Below are positions 8,059 to 15,793 of a stretch of DNA of 42,574 nt, one piece after another. The first letter of the stretch is position 1. Each line of letters begins with the position of its first letter. The stretch is from Methanoperedens sp049303315 (GTDB lineage: Archaea > Halobacteriota > Methanosarcinia > Methanosarcinales > Methanoperedenaceae). Location: assembly GCA_049303315.1 (NCBI GenBank), contig JBAQMZ010000034.1, forward strand, positions 1 to 42,574, written 5' to 3'. The position numbers were made by a program, and so were the translations under genes. The notes under the pieces are model-generated. The model was not told the origin of the DNA. It saw nothing but the letters and a program-made list of their open reading frames with translations, and made no database searches.

Positions 8059-8760
8059 ATGAATCTTGCACTTATTGCGCCCACACCCAGTGAAACAGGA
8101 GAACTGGGACGAGAAATACGGCCGCAGCCGGATGCTGAGTTAAAAATTATTTCAGAGGGTGAACTGCATGGGAAATCCATCATTTTCACCCATTGTGGGG
8201 TGGGCAAAGTCAATGCGGCTCACTCCGCAACCCTGATGCTTGAAAATTACGATGTGGATTTAATGATACTTTTCGGCGTCGGCGGTGGGTACAAAGGCGC
8301 CCGGATAGGAGATGTTGCGGTTGCGCAAAGCGAGAACTATGCCGAGGAAGGAGTATTGACCGAAGACGGCTGGAAATCCATGGAGTTCATAGGTTTTCCG
8401 CTTTTTAAAAATGAAAAAGAATATTTCAATACTTTCCCGATGGATAGCATACTGTCACAGCTTGCTGTAAAGGCTTCCGGTGACCTCGGATTTAATGCGG
8501 CATACGGTAATTTTATAACAGTATCGCAATGCTCGGGAACCAGGGAAAGCGGAGAGCTCCTGAAGAACCGTTTTGACGGGATATGCGAAAATATGGAAGG
8601 GGCCGCAGTGGCTCATATTTGCGCCATGTACGGGATACCCGTAATTGAAATACGCGGCATAAGTAATATCATTGAAAAAAGGGAGCTAAAAAAATGGAAC
8701 ATACCGCTTGCAGTTTCAAATTGCAATAAGGTGGTAAGCGAGCTTGTTAAGAGGATATGA
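8059..8760 (+). CDS. mqnB: Futalosine hydrolase (nucleoside phosphorylase fold)
   Basis: MqnB removes adenine from futalosine in the alternative (chorismate-futalosine) menaquinone pathway. The 233-residue protein shows the purine-nucleoside-phosphorylase-type fold: THCGVGKVNAAHSATLML near residue 50, ILFGVGGGYKGARIGDVAVA near 80-95, and the ENMEGAAVAHICAMYGIPVI section near 185 with the catalytic-type Met-Glu pair. The frame overlaps mqnD by 4 bp (ATGA), and mqnD confirms the pathway. An MTA/SAH nucleosidase is the alternative on fold alone, but the neighbour argues for futalosine. Confidence 0.88.
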   Translation: MNLALIAPTPSETGELGREIRPQPDAELKIISEGELHGKSIIFTHCGVGKVNAAHSATLMLENYDVDLMILFGVGGGYKGARIGDVAVAQSENYAEEGVLTEDGWKSMEFIGFPLFKNEKEYFNTFPMDSILSQLAVKASGDLGFNAAYGNFITVSQCSGTRESGELLKNRFDGICENMEGAAVAHICAMYGIPVIEIRGISNIIEKRELKKWNIPLAVSNCNKVVSELVKRI

Positions 8761-9587
8761 TGGAAAAAATCTCATTAGGATATTCCCCGTGCCCCAACGA
8801 CACATTTATTTTCTATGCTTTAGCCCATAAAAAGCTTAAAATGGATGTCGAATTTTCTGAAATACTAAGAGATGTTGAAACATTAAACCGGATGGCTTTT
8901 CATAATGAACTGGATGTTACCAAGGCTTCCTTCCATGCTTTTGGTTTTTTAAGAGAGGAATATTGCCTTCTCCATTCGGGAAGCGCGCTTGGAAGGGGCT
9001 GCGGGCCTTTAATTGTGGCTAAGAAAAAGATACAATATTCCGAACTCCCGCGAAAAAGCATTGCCATCCCGGGAAAGATGACAACAGCGTACCTGCTCCT
9101 TCGGCTATTCAATCCTGAAATTAGGAACATTGTTGAGATGCCCTTTGACAGGATTATGAACGCGGTCAGCCTCGGAACGGTTGACGCTGGTTTAATCATC
9201 CATGAAAGCAGGTTCACGTATCCTTCATATAATCTTGTTAAACTCGTTGACCTCGGGGAATGGTGGGAAGAAAAAACAGGTTTGCCAATACCTCTTGGCG
9301 GTATTTTTGCAAAAAGAAAATTAGGCGCGGCAGCAATCCGCAAAATTGATAGCCTTATTAAAAAAAGCATAGAATATGCATACCAGAATCCAGGACAGGC
9401 GCGTGAATATATCAAAAGCAATGCGCAGGAACTGGATGATGACGTGATAGACCAGCATATCAGGCTGTACGTGAATGACTATACGCTGGAAATCGGGGAT
9501 GGTGTAGCGGCGGTTGAAAAACTGTTAAAAACTGCCGGGGAGTTAAACCTGATACCGCATTCAGATAAACCGTTATTTATTGATTAA
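8757..9587 (+). CDS. mqnD: 1,4-dihydroxy-6-naphthoate synthase
   Basis: MqnD converts cyclic dehypoxanthine futalosine to 1,4-dihydroxy-6-naphthoate, a late step of futalosine-route menaquinone synthesis. The protein (276 residues) shows LGYSPCPNDTFIFYALAH at the N-terminus, LDVTKASFHAFGFL and the GSALGRGCGPLIV motif, all hallmarks of the family's periplasmic-binding-like fold. Two adjacent ATGs are possible; the first overlaps the mqnB stop. mqnA, mqnC and mqnE are not in this window. Menaquinone synthesis beside mtr genes is a Methanoperedens-like combination. Confidence 0.93.
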   Translation: MMEKISLGYSPCPNDTFIFYALAHKKLKMDVEFSEILRDVETLNRMAFHNELDVTKASFHAFGFLREEYCLLHSGSALGRGCGPLIVAKKKIQYSELPRKSIAIPGKMTTAYLLLRLFNPEIRNIVEMPFDRIMNAVSLGTVDAGLIIHESRFTYPSYNLVKLVDLGEWWEEKTGLPIPLGGIFAKRKLGAAAIRKIDSLIKKSIEYAYQNPGQAREYIKSNAQELDDDVIDQHIRLYVNDYTLEIGDGVAAVEKLLKTAGELNLIPHSDKPLFID

Positions 9588-9615
9588 AGGAAGCTTTTTC
9601 ACACATTTATGCCCT

Positions 9616-9656
9616 AAAAACATGGGTGCTATATGCACCCCAGGCATCCATCTTTT
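9616..9656. terminator. Bidirectional hairpin terminator between convergent genes
   Basis: A perfect 6-bp stem GGGTGC-TATAT-GCACCC (9624-9640) lies between mqnD (+) and a minus-strand gene. On the minus strand it is followed within 4 nt by T5; on the plus strand T5 follows 11 nt later. It probably insulates the convergent transcripts. Confidence 0.5.
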
Positions 9657-9677
9657 TGTTTAGTTACCGTGAAAATA

Positions 9678-10046
9678 CTACTTTCCCTGAATAGATTTCA
9701 GTATCAACTTTGATTTTTGCTGTTCGCTTAGGAATCCAGGTATTTTCTCGGCAAGAAATTCCACTCTTGCTTTTGCTGGCTTCTTTTTTTCTTCCTCAAT
9801 AATATTATCTACGGTAGTTCCAGTTATTTTTAGTGCAGCCTCATTCATAAAAAATACCCCATTTTCCATTTTTTCTAAAATAAATGGCAGGGCATCTTTA
9901 CCCAGCTTCACAATTTTGCGGTATGGTTCATTATCTGTATAATCCTGCGGTCTGGAACTAATCTGGATTTTTGGGTCCTGGATAACTTTCTCCCATTCAG
10001 CATATAGAGCATCGAATTGTTCCTTTGTTTTCTTTGATTTTTCCAT
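9678..10046 (-). CDS. Small companion protein of the propeller-Cys/His gene, function unknown
   Basis: A 122-residue soluble, lysine-rich protein without signal peptide or membrane helix. The middle reads SSRPQDYTDNEPYRKIVKLG then KDALPFILEKMENG, which looks like a HEAT-like helical pair (inference). I chose ATG 10046 because AGGAGG lies 6 nt upstream; the ATG at 10052 overlaps that site. The gene begins 19 bp after the stop of the larger gene at 10066-11256 and is surely co-transcribed. A small cytosolic protein directly after a candidate effector is suggestive of an immunity or chaperone role. No function is established. Confidence 0.65.
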   Translation of the reverse strand: MEKSKKTKEQFDALYAEWEKVIQDPKIQISSRPQDYTDNEPYRKIVKLGKDALPFILEKMENGVFFMNEAALKITGTTVDNIIEEEKKKPAKARVEFLAEKIPGFLSEQQKSKLILKSIQGK

Positions 10047-10065
10047 GTTCATCCTCCTATATTAT

Positions 10066-11256
10066 CTAAGCAAGGTCAAGGTTTGCATTCGGGTCGTATT
10101 TTTCATAATATTTGATAATATTCCCATATGAGCCACCCTGCATCTGGAATTTGTCATGCATAATCCGTTCAGCTGAACCGCATTTGCTTTCATGCCAGTC
10201 GCAATCATATGTTTCCCGCGACCCGTGAGTGCACCCGGAAGTATCAGCCCACAAAGCTACTTTTCGTTTCTGATATTCGCGTTTTCCACTTGCCGATGGT
10301 GTCCAGCCGTAAGAAGCATAAAACGCATCAAATGCAGCTACGGTATTGCCTGGCCATAACCATTGATTTGTAACCCCAACACTCCAGGAAATGCAATTGT
10401 AAACTCCTGTACTGGGGGCGGTTACATTCCAATTTCTAAGGTTTGGAAACCACCCCAAGAACCTTGATTTTTGCTCTGGATTTGGAGGGGTGCCGAGTGG
10501 CACAACAGCATGAGTTTGAATTTCCTCAGACCATGGAAAGCCTGCTGCATCGTTGTTGCGCCAAAAATGAACTAAACAGCTACCACGCCGCGTGAGAAGT
10601 TCAAAATTGCCTTTATTGCCGAAATTGCTTTGAATAAGAGACGGCTGATAAGTAATGTGATCGCTAAACAGGGGCCCTTTGTTCCAGGGGAAACCCTGCG
10701 CATCGTTATTGCGCCAGTAGTGGCGCAATTGGTTCCCTTCTCTTACCACCAGCTCAAAATTGCCTTTGGTGCCGAAATTGCTTCGAATCATTGTTGGGGC
10801 AGAGCCGACATTGTCGCCGAACAGAAGCCCTTTGTTCCAGGGGAAACCCTGTGCATCGTTGTTGCGCCAGTAGTGGCGCAATTGGTTCCCTTCTCTAACC
10901 ACCAGCTCAAAATTACCTTTAGTTCCGAAATTACTTTGAATCAATGTAGGAGCAGAGCCGACATTGTCGCCGAACAGAGGCCCTTTGTTCCAGGGGAAAC
11001 CCTGTGCATCGTTGTTGCGCCAGTAGTGGCGCAATTGGTTCCCTTCTCTAACCACCAGCTCGAAATTGCCTTTAGTTCCGAAATTGCTTTGAATCATTGC
11101 TGGCTCAGAGCCGACATTGTCGCCAAATTCCACGCTCTTATACCATGGAAAGACCGAGTCATCATTGGCTCTCCAATAATGCACTAAACGGTTTCCTTCG
11201 CGCAAGACTGCTTCAAAGTTTCCCTTATTTCCAAAATTACTCTTTATAAGATACAT
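10066..11256 (-). CDS. Five-repeat beta-propeller-like protein fused to a Cys/His (papain-like?) domain
   Basis: The 396-residue protein has two parts. Residues 6-258 are five repeats of 51 residues with core SNFGxKGNFELVVREGNQL and HYWRNNDAQGFPW, a pattern seen in lectin-like five-bladed beta-propellers. Residues 265-396 form a separate domain with YNCISWSVG (Cys288), CTHGSRET (His344) and WHESKCG (Glu356). This order suggests a Cys-His cysteine-peptidase or amidase-like fold and resembles bacterial proteins I recall as DUF7689. There is no signal peptide. Repeats 2-4 are nearly identical in DNA (153-bp period), showing recent duplication or gene conversion. It is followed by a small partner gene. 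Substrate and role are unknown; carbohydrate binding plus hydrolysis is inference. Confidence 0.75.
   Translation of the reverse strand: MYLIKSNFGNKGNFEAVLREGNRLVHYWRANDDSVFPWYKSVEFGDNVGSEPAMIQSNFGTKGNFELVVREGNQLRHYWRNNDAQGFPWNKGPLFGDNVGSAPTLIQSNFGTKGNFELVVREGNQLRHYWRNNDAQGFPWNKGLLFGDNVGSAPTMIRSNFGTKGNFELVVREGNQLRHYWRNNDAQGFPWNKGPLFSDHITYQPSLIQSNFGNKGNFELLTRRGSCLVHFWRNNDAAGFPWSEEIQTHAVVPLGTPPNPEQKSRFLGWFPNLRNWNVTAPSTGVYNCISWSVGVTNQWLWPGNTVAAFDAFYASYGWTPSASGKREYQKRKVALWADTSGCTHGSRETYDCDWHESKCGSAERIMHDKFQMQGGSYGNIIKYYEKYDPNANLDLA
10630..11088 (-). repeat. Three near-identical 153-bp direct repeats inside the propeller gene
   Basis: Repeat units 2-4 of the protein are almost identical at DNA level. 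The string CCCTTTGTTCCAGGGG recurs on the plus strand at 10675, 10828 and 10981, exactly 153 bp apart. Units 1 and 5 are diverged. The pattern indicates recent in-frame duplication or homogenisation. Confidence 0.9.
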
Positions 11257-11347
11257 TCCTTGCCACCTTCCTGTTCTTTAATCAAGATATCGTCTGAACT
11301 CGTTCATCTGCGAGAGATACCACCTCTTTTTCTTAACATTTCATGCT

Positions 11348-11358
11348 ATATAAATATT
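11348..11358 (-). promoter_or_regulatory. TATA-like box for the propeller gene
   Basis: The minus strand reads AAAATATTTATATAGC about 92-102 bp upstream of the ATG at 11256. It is the only clear TATA-like element in the 172-bp gap and implies a leader of about 65-75 nt. Confidence 0.35.
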
Positions 11359-11428
11359 TTGGCACATTACGGTAATTTCAGATGGAGATAAAATAAATTA
11401 TAAAATTATTAAGAGCAAAGATATGTCA

Positions 11429-11746
11429 TTAAAAAAAGCTCTTTATCAAATCTTCCCTTGACTTTTTGTTATCACTGCCGTCATTTATCTTTATTATCTT
11501 CTGCGCTCTCCTTTTTGCGGGAGGGCACCCCGAACATTCATAAATAAAATGGATATAACCGGTTTCAGGATTTTCCACTGTATTCTTATGTTCGTATTCG
11601 GTATTGCAATCCTTGCATATCCCGACTTTCGGAACGATTTCATTGCAATGCTTGCACTTGCACACCACGACATCTATGACTTCATTTTTTGTGTTAATAG
11701 CAGATAATTTGTATTCATCATCTTCGTATTTCAGTGGGGAAGGCAT
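11429..11746 (-). CDS. Zinc-ribbon-like small protein
   Basis: A 105-residue protein with clustered cysteines: VVCKCKHCNEIVPKVGICKDC near residues 28-47 and YECSGCPPAKRR near 69-80. That gives CxxC-type knuckles able to bind one or two zinc ions. The N-terminus (MPSPLKYEDDEYKLSAINTK) and the Lys/Ser-rich tail are polar. I do not recognise a named family; nucleic-acid or protein binding is typical for such ribbons. It is divergent from the small Cys-rich gene that follows. Confidence 0.6.
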   Translation of the reverse strand: MPSPLKYEDDEYKLSAINTKNEVIDVVVCKCKHCNEIVPKVGICKDCNTEYEHKNTVENPETGYIHFIYECSGCPPAKRRAQKIIKINDGSDNKKSREDLIKSFF

Positions 11747-11873
11747 ATATTAATCAACCTAATACCAACAGGATATATTAAAATCTTATTGGTTTATTGC
11801 GGTATTGCCAAAGCACTGCATAACAAAAGGTTTATTCGCTTTTACGTTGTTACATACAAACGAGGTGAAATGT

Positions 11874-12035
11874 TTGACCGAACATATTCCATCTAAAATC
11901 GATTATCTGCGTGCTCTTGAGAATGCCTGTTTACATTGCGGCGACAAACATAAACCGGATTGCCCTGTGGGGATGGCAAAATCGCAAATCAACTGCACAA
12001 ACGACATAATAACCGAATTTTATAAACACAAATAA
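11874..12035 (+). CDS. Very small cysteine-rich protein
   Basis: A 53-residue protein if started at TTG 11874, which has GAGGTGA five nt upstream. The frame stays open back to ATG 11805 (76 residues), but that start has no ribosome-binding site, and an AAAGGTTTATT promoter-like element lies between the two. The core CLHCGDKHKPDCPVGMAKSQ plus one more Cys gives a C-x2-C-x7-C-x9-C pattern, probably zinc binding. It lies 40 bp ahead of purN and may share its transcript. No family recognised; the start is uncertain. Confidence 0.5.
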   Translation: MTEHIPSKIDYLRALENACLHCGDKHKPDCPVGMAKSQINCTNDIITEFYKHK

Positions 12036-12075
12036 ACCAAAACCTATTATATTCCCGAAGGTATATGGGCGTATC

Positions 12076-12684
12076 GTGACGAACATAGCAGTGCTTGTTT
12101 CGGGAAGAGGTTCAAACCTCCAGGCTATCATAGACAGCATCGGGAGCGGATATTTGAAAGCGCGGATTTCCGTCGTGGTCAGCGATGTGGGGGATGCATA
12201 CGCCCTTCTGCGCGCAAAAAAACATGGAATCGATGCTGTTTTTGTCACTCCGGAAGATTTTGCATCAAAGGAATTATACGAGATAGAGATTCTTAAGGTT
12301 TTAAAAACGCATGATACACAGCTTTTGCTGCTTGCCGGATACATGAGGATACTCGGAAAAACACTGCTTCTCTCTTACAGGAACCGCATACTTAACATAC
12401 ATCCTGCGCTCCTGCCTGCTTTCACAGGTCTTCATGCGCAGAAACAGGCGTTCGACCATGGCGTGAAAGTGGCAGGATGCACAGTCCATTTCGTGGATGA
12501 AACACTTGACGGAGGTCCAATAATCCTGCAAAGATGCGTGGAAGTGAAAGAGAACGACACGCCTGAGACGCTTGCAGACAGGATACTTGAACAGGAGCAC
12601 AAGATTTATCCCGAAGCCGTGAAATTGTTCATCGAAAACCGACTGCAAATAGAAGGAAAGAAAGTAAAAATTTTACAATCATAA
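12076..12684 (+). CDS. purN: Phosphoribosylglycinamide formyltransferase
   Basis: PurN transfers the formyl group of 10-formyl-tetrahydrofolate to GAR in purine synthesis. The 202-residue protein has the family's expected length, the N-terminal phosphate-binding SGRGSNLQAI, and the catalytic set Asn107, His109 (LNIHPALLPAF) and Asp145 (DETLDGGPI). The start codon is GTG at 12076. It heads a purN-glyA-folD cluster on one strand with gaps of 22 and 9 bp, a coherent folate C1 module. Confidence 0.95.
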   Translation: MTNIAVLVSGRGSNLQAIIDSIGSGYLKARISVVVSDVGDAYALLRAKKHGIDAVFVTPEDFASKELYEIEILKVLKTHDTQLLLLAGYMRILGKTLLLSYRNRILNIHPALLPAFTGLHAQKQAFDHGVKVAGCTVHFVDETLDGGPIILQRCVEVKENDTPETLADRILEQEHKIYPEAVKLFIENRLQIEGKKVKILQS

Positions 12685-12706
12685 AACCACTGGAAAAGGA
12701 ATTATC

Positions 12707-13942
12707 ATGCCATTAAAAACAATCGACCCTGAAATTTATGAAATAATGAGACACGAAACAGAAAGACAGAGGAATAAACTCAACCTCATCGCATCGGAGA
12801 ACTATGCAAGCCGCGCAGTCCTGCAGGCGCAGGGCTCGGTGATGACCAATAAATATGCTGAAGGTTATCCCGGAAAGCGGTATTACGGCGGATGCGAGTT
12901 TGTGGACGCAGCCGAGAACCTTGCGATAGAGCGGGCAAAGAAACTTTTCAAGGCTGAGCATGTCAATGTTCAGCCGCATTCGGGTTCGCAGGCGAACATG
13001 GCTGTGTACCTTGCCATGCTCAAGTGCGGGGATACAATCATGAGCATGGATTTATCTCATGGCGGGCACCTTTCCCATGGCAGTCCGGTGAATTTTTCAG
13101 GAAAATTGTTCAATATCGTGCCTTACGGTGTTTCAAAAGAGACAAGGACAATAGATTACGATACCCTGTTCGAGCTTGCCAGAAAACACAAACCAAAACT
13201 TATAGTTTCAGGCGCAAGCGCATATCCCCGCGAGCTTGATTTCAAGAGGTTCAGGGAAATAGCCGATGAGGCAGATGCTCTTTTACTTGCAGATATCGCT
13301 CACATTGCCGGACTGGTCGTAGCCGGCATACACTCCGACCCGGTTCCTTACGCTGATTTTGTCACCACAACCACGCACAAGACACTGAGAGGCCCACGCG
13401 GAGGCATGATAATGTGCAGGTCCGAATATGCCAAAGAGATAGATAAAGCAGTATTTCCGGGGATACAGGGAGGTCCTCTTATGCATGTCATCGCGGCAAA
13501 AGCTGTTGCGTTCAAGGAAGCGATGAATAAGGATTTCAATGATTACCAGAGGCAGATAGTGGCAAATGCAAAGAAGATAGCATCTGAATTGATATCAAGG
13601 GGTAACGAACTTGTCTCGGGGGGCACGGATAACCATCTTATGCTTGTTGACCTTACATCTTCCGGTATTACAGGCAAGGATGCCGAGGCAAGGCTTGGCG
13701 AAGCGGGTATAATCCTGAACAAGAACACCATACCTTTTGAGACAAAAAGTCCTTTCATCACAAGCGGCATAAGGATTGGCACGCCCGCAGTTACCACAAG
13801 GGGTATGAAGGAAAAGGAAATGGTGACTATTGCTTGGGCAATCAATGAAATCCTCCAAAATATGAACGATGCTGAAAAATTAAAAGAAGTAAAGAGAACT
13901 ATCCTTGGCCTTTGCGGGCAGTTCCCGATTCCATACGAGTGA
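12707..13942 (+). CDS. glyA: Serine hydroxymethyltransferase
   Basis: GlyA interconverts serine and glycine, loading the C1 unit onto tetrahydrofolate or H4MPT. The 411-residue PLP enzyme shows NLIASENYAS, the YPGKRYYGGCEFVD substrate loop, LLADIAHIAGLV and the PLP-lysine motif TTTTHKTLRGPRGG with Lys225. Length and motifs are complete. Adjacency to folD and purN favours folate as the pterin partner here, as has been shown for Methanosarcina barkeri GlyA. Confidence 0.97.
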   Translation: MPLKTIDPEIYEIMRHETERQRNKLNLIASENYASRAVLQAQGSVMTNKYAEGYPGKRYYGGCEFVDAAENLAIERAKKLFKAEHVNVQPHSGSQANMAVYLAMLKCGDTIMSMDLSHGGHLSHGSPVNFSGKLFNIVPYGVSKETRTIDYDTLFELARKHKPKLIVSGASAYPRELDFKRFREIADEADALLLADIAHIAGLVVAGIHSDPVPYADFVTTTTHKTLRGPRGGMIMCRSEYAKEIDKAVFPGIQGGPLMHVIAAKAVAFKEAMNKDFNDYQRQIVANAKKIASELISRGNELVSGGTDNHLMLVDLTSSGITGKDAEARLGEAGIILNKNTIPFETKSPFITSGIRIGTPAVTTRGMKEKEMVTIAWAINEILQNMNDAEKLKEVKRTILGLCGQFPIPYE

Positions 13943-13951
13943 GGTTCTTTG

Positions 13952-14824
13952 ATGGAGCCGCTTCCTGAGGTCACAGACCCGCGTGTTATTGACGGGCGAA
14001 AAATTGCACAGGATATAGAATCACAAGTCAAGAAAGAGGTTGAAGGATTCGTAAAGGAACATGGCATCAAACCGGCTCTTGCAACCATACTCGTGGGCGA
14101 GCATCCCCCTTCAAAGTTGTACGTCAAGCTCAAACACTGGGCATGCAAGCGCGTGGGAATTGCATCGGAAGACCACAAGTTTCCCGCGGAAGCAAAGCAG
14201 GAAGAAATAATCGGGCTGATCGATACCCTGAATAAAAGACCTGAGATACACGGGATACTCGTGCAGCTTCCGCTTCCGAAACACATCGATGAGCGCACGG
14301 TAATGATGCGCATCGCCCCTGAAAAAGATGTGGACGGCTTCAATCCGCTCAATATGGGAAAAATGTTCATAGGGTGCGAAGGATTTGTGCCATGCACGCC
14401 CAAGGGTATTATCCGGGCGCTTGAGGAATTCAAGATAGACCCGCAGGGTAAGGAGGTGGTAGTGGTCGGGCACAGCAATGTAGTAGGAAAGCCCGCTGCG
14501 ATAATGCTGCTCAACCGCAACGCTACTGTCAAGGTATGCCATGTCTATACAAAAGACCTCAAAAGCCATACCAGAGAAGCGGATATCCTGATAGTGGCAA
14601 CAGGCGTGCGCGGGCTTATTAAAGCCGATATGGTGAAGGATGGCGCAATCGTGTTTGATGTGGGTATAACATGGCAGGACGAGCGGGTATATGGTGATGT
14701 TGATTTTGATGACGTGCTGCCGAAGGTGAAATTAATATCGCCGGTACCCGGAGGCGTTGGACCCATGACGATTGCGATATTGATGGAACATACGATGATG
14801 GCGGCGAAGATGCAGATATCCTGA
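13952..14824 (+). CDS. folD: Methylene-THF dehydrogenase / methenyl-THF cyclohydrolase
   Basis: FolD interconverts 5,10-methylene- and 10-formyl-tetrahydrofolate, feeding PurN. The protein (290 residues from ATG 13952; a TTG lies just upstream) shows VGEHPPSKLYVKLKHWACKR with the catalytic YxxxK pattern. It also has ILVQLPLPKHID, KDVDGFNPLNMG and PGGVGPMTIAILMEHT. NAD(P)-binding GHSNVVGKPAA is present. GAGG lies 7 nt before the ATG. Possession of folD next to H4MPT enzymes elsewhere in the window means two parallel C1 carriers. Confidence 0.96.
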   Translation: MEPLPEVTDPRVIDGRKIAQDIESQVKKEVEGFVKEHGIKPALATILVGEHPPSKLYVKLKHWACKRVGIASEDHKFPAEAKQEEIIGLIDTLNKRPEIHGILVQLPLPKHIDERTVMMRIAPEKDVDGFNPLNMGKMFIGCEGFVPCTPKGIIRALEEFKIDPQGKEVVVVGHSNVVGKPAAIMLLNRNATVKVCHVYTKDLKSHTREADILIVATGVRGLIKADMVKDGAIVFDVGITWQDERVYGDVDFDDVLPKVKLISPVPGGVGPMTIAILMEHTMMAAKMQIS

Positions 14825-14916
14825 TATCCGCAAAACATCAACTATGTGGGAACAGGATTCCCGCACGTTTATTCATGGGAATTAGTTTTATGAGTGGATA
14901 GCGTGTATTTAGGATA

Positions 14917-14933
14917 GCAGCATGAAGGGCTGC
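14917..14933 (+). promoter_or_regulatory. Short hairpin next to the MC1 ribosome-binding site
   Basis: GCAGC-ATGAAGG-GCTGC forms a 5-bp stem ending 2 nt before AAGGAG, the ribosome-binding site of the MC1 gene. It could modulate translation of this abundant protein, but a 5-bp stem can arise by chance. Confidence 0.25.
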
Positions 14934-14947
14934 AAGGAGATTAGAAT

Positions 14948-15232
14948 ATGGCAGAAACCAAGAATTTTGTTTTAAGGAGTAAAAGCGGAACAGAGACCAG
15001 TGTTTTCACGGGGAAGCAGCCGCGACAGGCAGCGCTTAAGGCCGCTAACCGCATCGGAGGAACAAAAAGTAAGCCGGCAGAGATAAGACTGAGGGAACGG
15101 GGGACAAAAAAGGTTCATATATTCAAGGGCTGGAAGGAGATTGTGAGCGCTCCGAAGAACAAGCCTGCGTGGATGCCGGATAAGATTAATAAGCCATTCG
15201 TCAAGAAAGCAGGAATTGAAAAACTGGATTAA
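14948..15232 (+). CDS. Chromosomal protein MC1
   Basis: MC1 is the monomeric, DNA-bending architectural protein of Methanosarcinales and some haloarchaea. The 94-residue protein has the exact family length. It carries the highly conserved sections TGKQPRQAALKAANR, IRLRERGTKKVHIFKGWKEI and NKPAWMPDKINKPFVKK. AAGGAG precedes the ATG. As an abundant chromatin protein it probably has its own strong promoter. It is one of the best taxonomic markers in the window. Confidence 0.97.
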   Translation: MAETKNFVLRSKSGTETSVFTGKQPRQAALKAANRIGGTKSKPAEIRLRERGTKKVHIFKGWKEIVSAPKNKPAWMPDKINKPFVKKAGIEKLD

Positions 15233-15263
15233 ATCCAGATATTTATTATTTTTCAATAACAAA

Positions 15264-15284
15264 ATTGCTTTTTTTTATTTCCAA
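15264..15284 (+). terminator. T-rich terminator after MC1
   Basis: A run of nine T (GCTTTTTTTTTATTTCC region) about 35 bp after the MC1 stop. Archaeal polymerase stops on such U-tracts. Confidence 0.45.
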
Positions 15285-15389
15285 TTTTTATAATCCGGAT
15301 TATCCACTGAATTCTATTAAATAAAAAAGTATAGAGCAATTCAATGCTCTATTATTTGAAAATTATCAAAATATTATCGGGTAATATTT

Positions 15390-15578
15390 TTAATATCTCT
15401 TTGGTTTGTGTTTTTGGTAGCATTCCCTGCAATATACAGGTCTGTCGCCAGAGGGTGCAAAAGGTACTTCAGTTTCCTGACCGCAATCTGCACATGTTGC
15501 TTTATGCATTTCTCTTGGTCCACTTGGTCTGAATCCTCTGCCTCCTCCACGGAAGCCGCCTCTTCTATCGTTGTCCAT
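15390..15578 (-). CDS. RGG/CxxC-x17-CxxC zinc-ribbon mini-protein
   Basis: A 62-residue protein. The N-terminus is Gly/Arg-rich (RRGGFRGGGRGFRPSGPRE), an RGG-type RNA-binding tail. The rest is a zinc ribbon with CADCGQETEVPFAPSGDRP followed by VYCRECY, i.e. CxxC-x17-CxxC with the VPF/RPVYC signature of this widespread family. It is convergent with MC1 and has a GGAAAG ribosome-binding site. An RNA-binding or translation-related role is plausible; not proven. Confidence 0.85.
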   Translation of the reverse strand: MDNDRRGGFRGGGRGFRPSGPREMHKATCADCGQETEVPFAPSGDRPVYCRECYQKHKPKRY

Positions 15579-15793
15579 TTAATTTCTTTCCTTTATTTTT
15601 AAACCAATTAACCTAATAAAAACAGCCCTGGACGGATTTAACCATCTGAGTTGCCAAATAAGCCAACCGATTAAGCCGATAATTGTAGCTTACACCTTAT
15701 ATATTTTTTCCTCGTTCGAATTAAACCGGCAGTAAATTGTAAATCATATAAAGTTAGAAAATTATATTAGTCTTTAAGTTATATTGATTTTAG

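Noticed and set aside
10630..11187. Repeated 153-bp units considered as a CRISPR-like or satellite array
   Set aside because: Units are contiguous, in frame and encode protein blades; there are no spacers.
10630..11187. 185-aa plus-strand frame with internal repeats
   Set aside because: Mirror image of the propeller repeats; no start signal.
13543..14532. 329-aa minus-strand open frame opposite glyA and folD
   Set aside because: Antisense of two unmistakable enzymes; rich in Ser/Cys/Pro as expected from a complementary frame.
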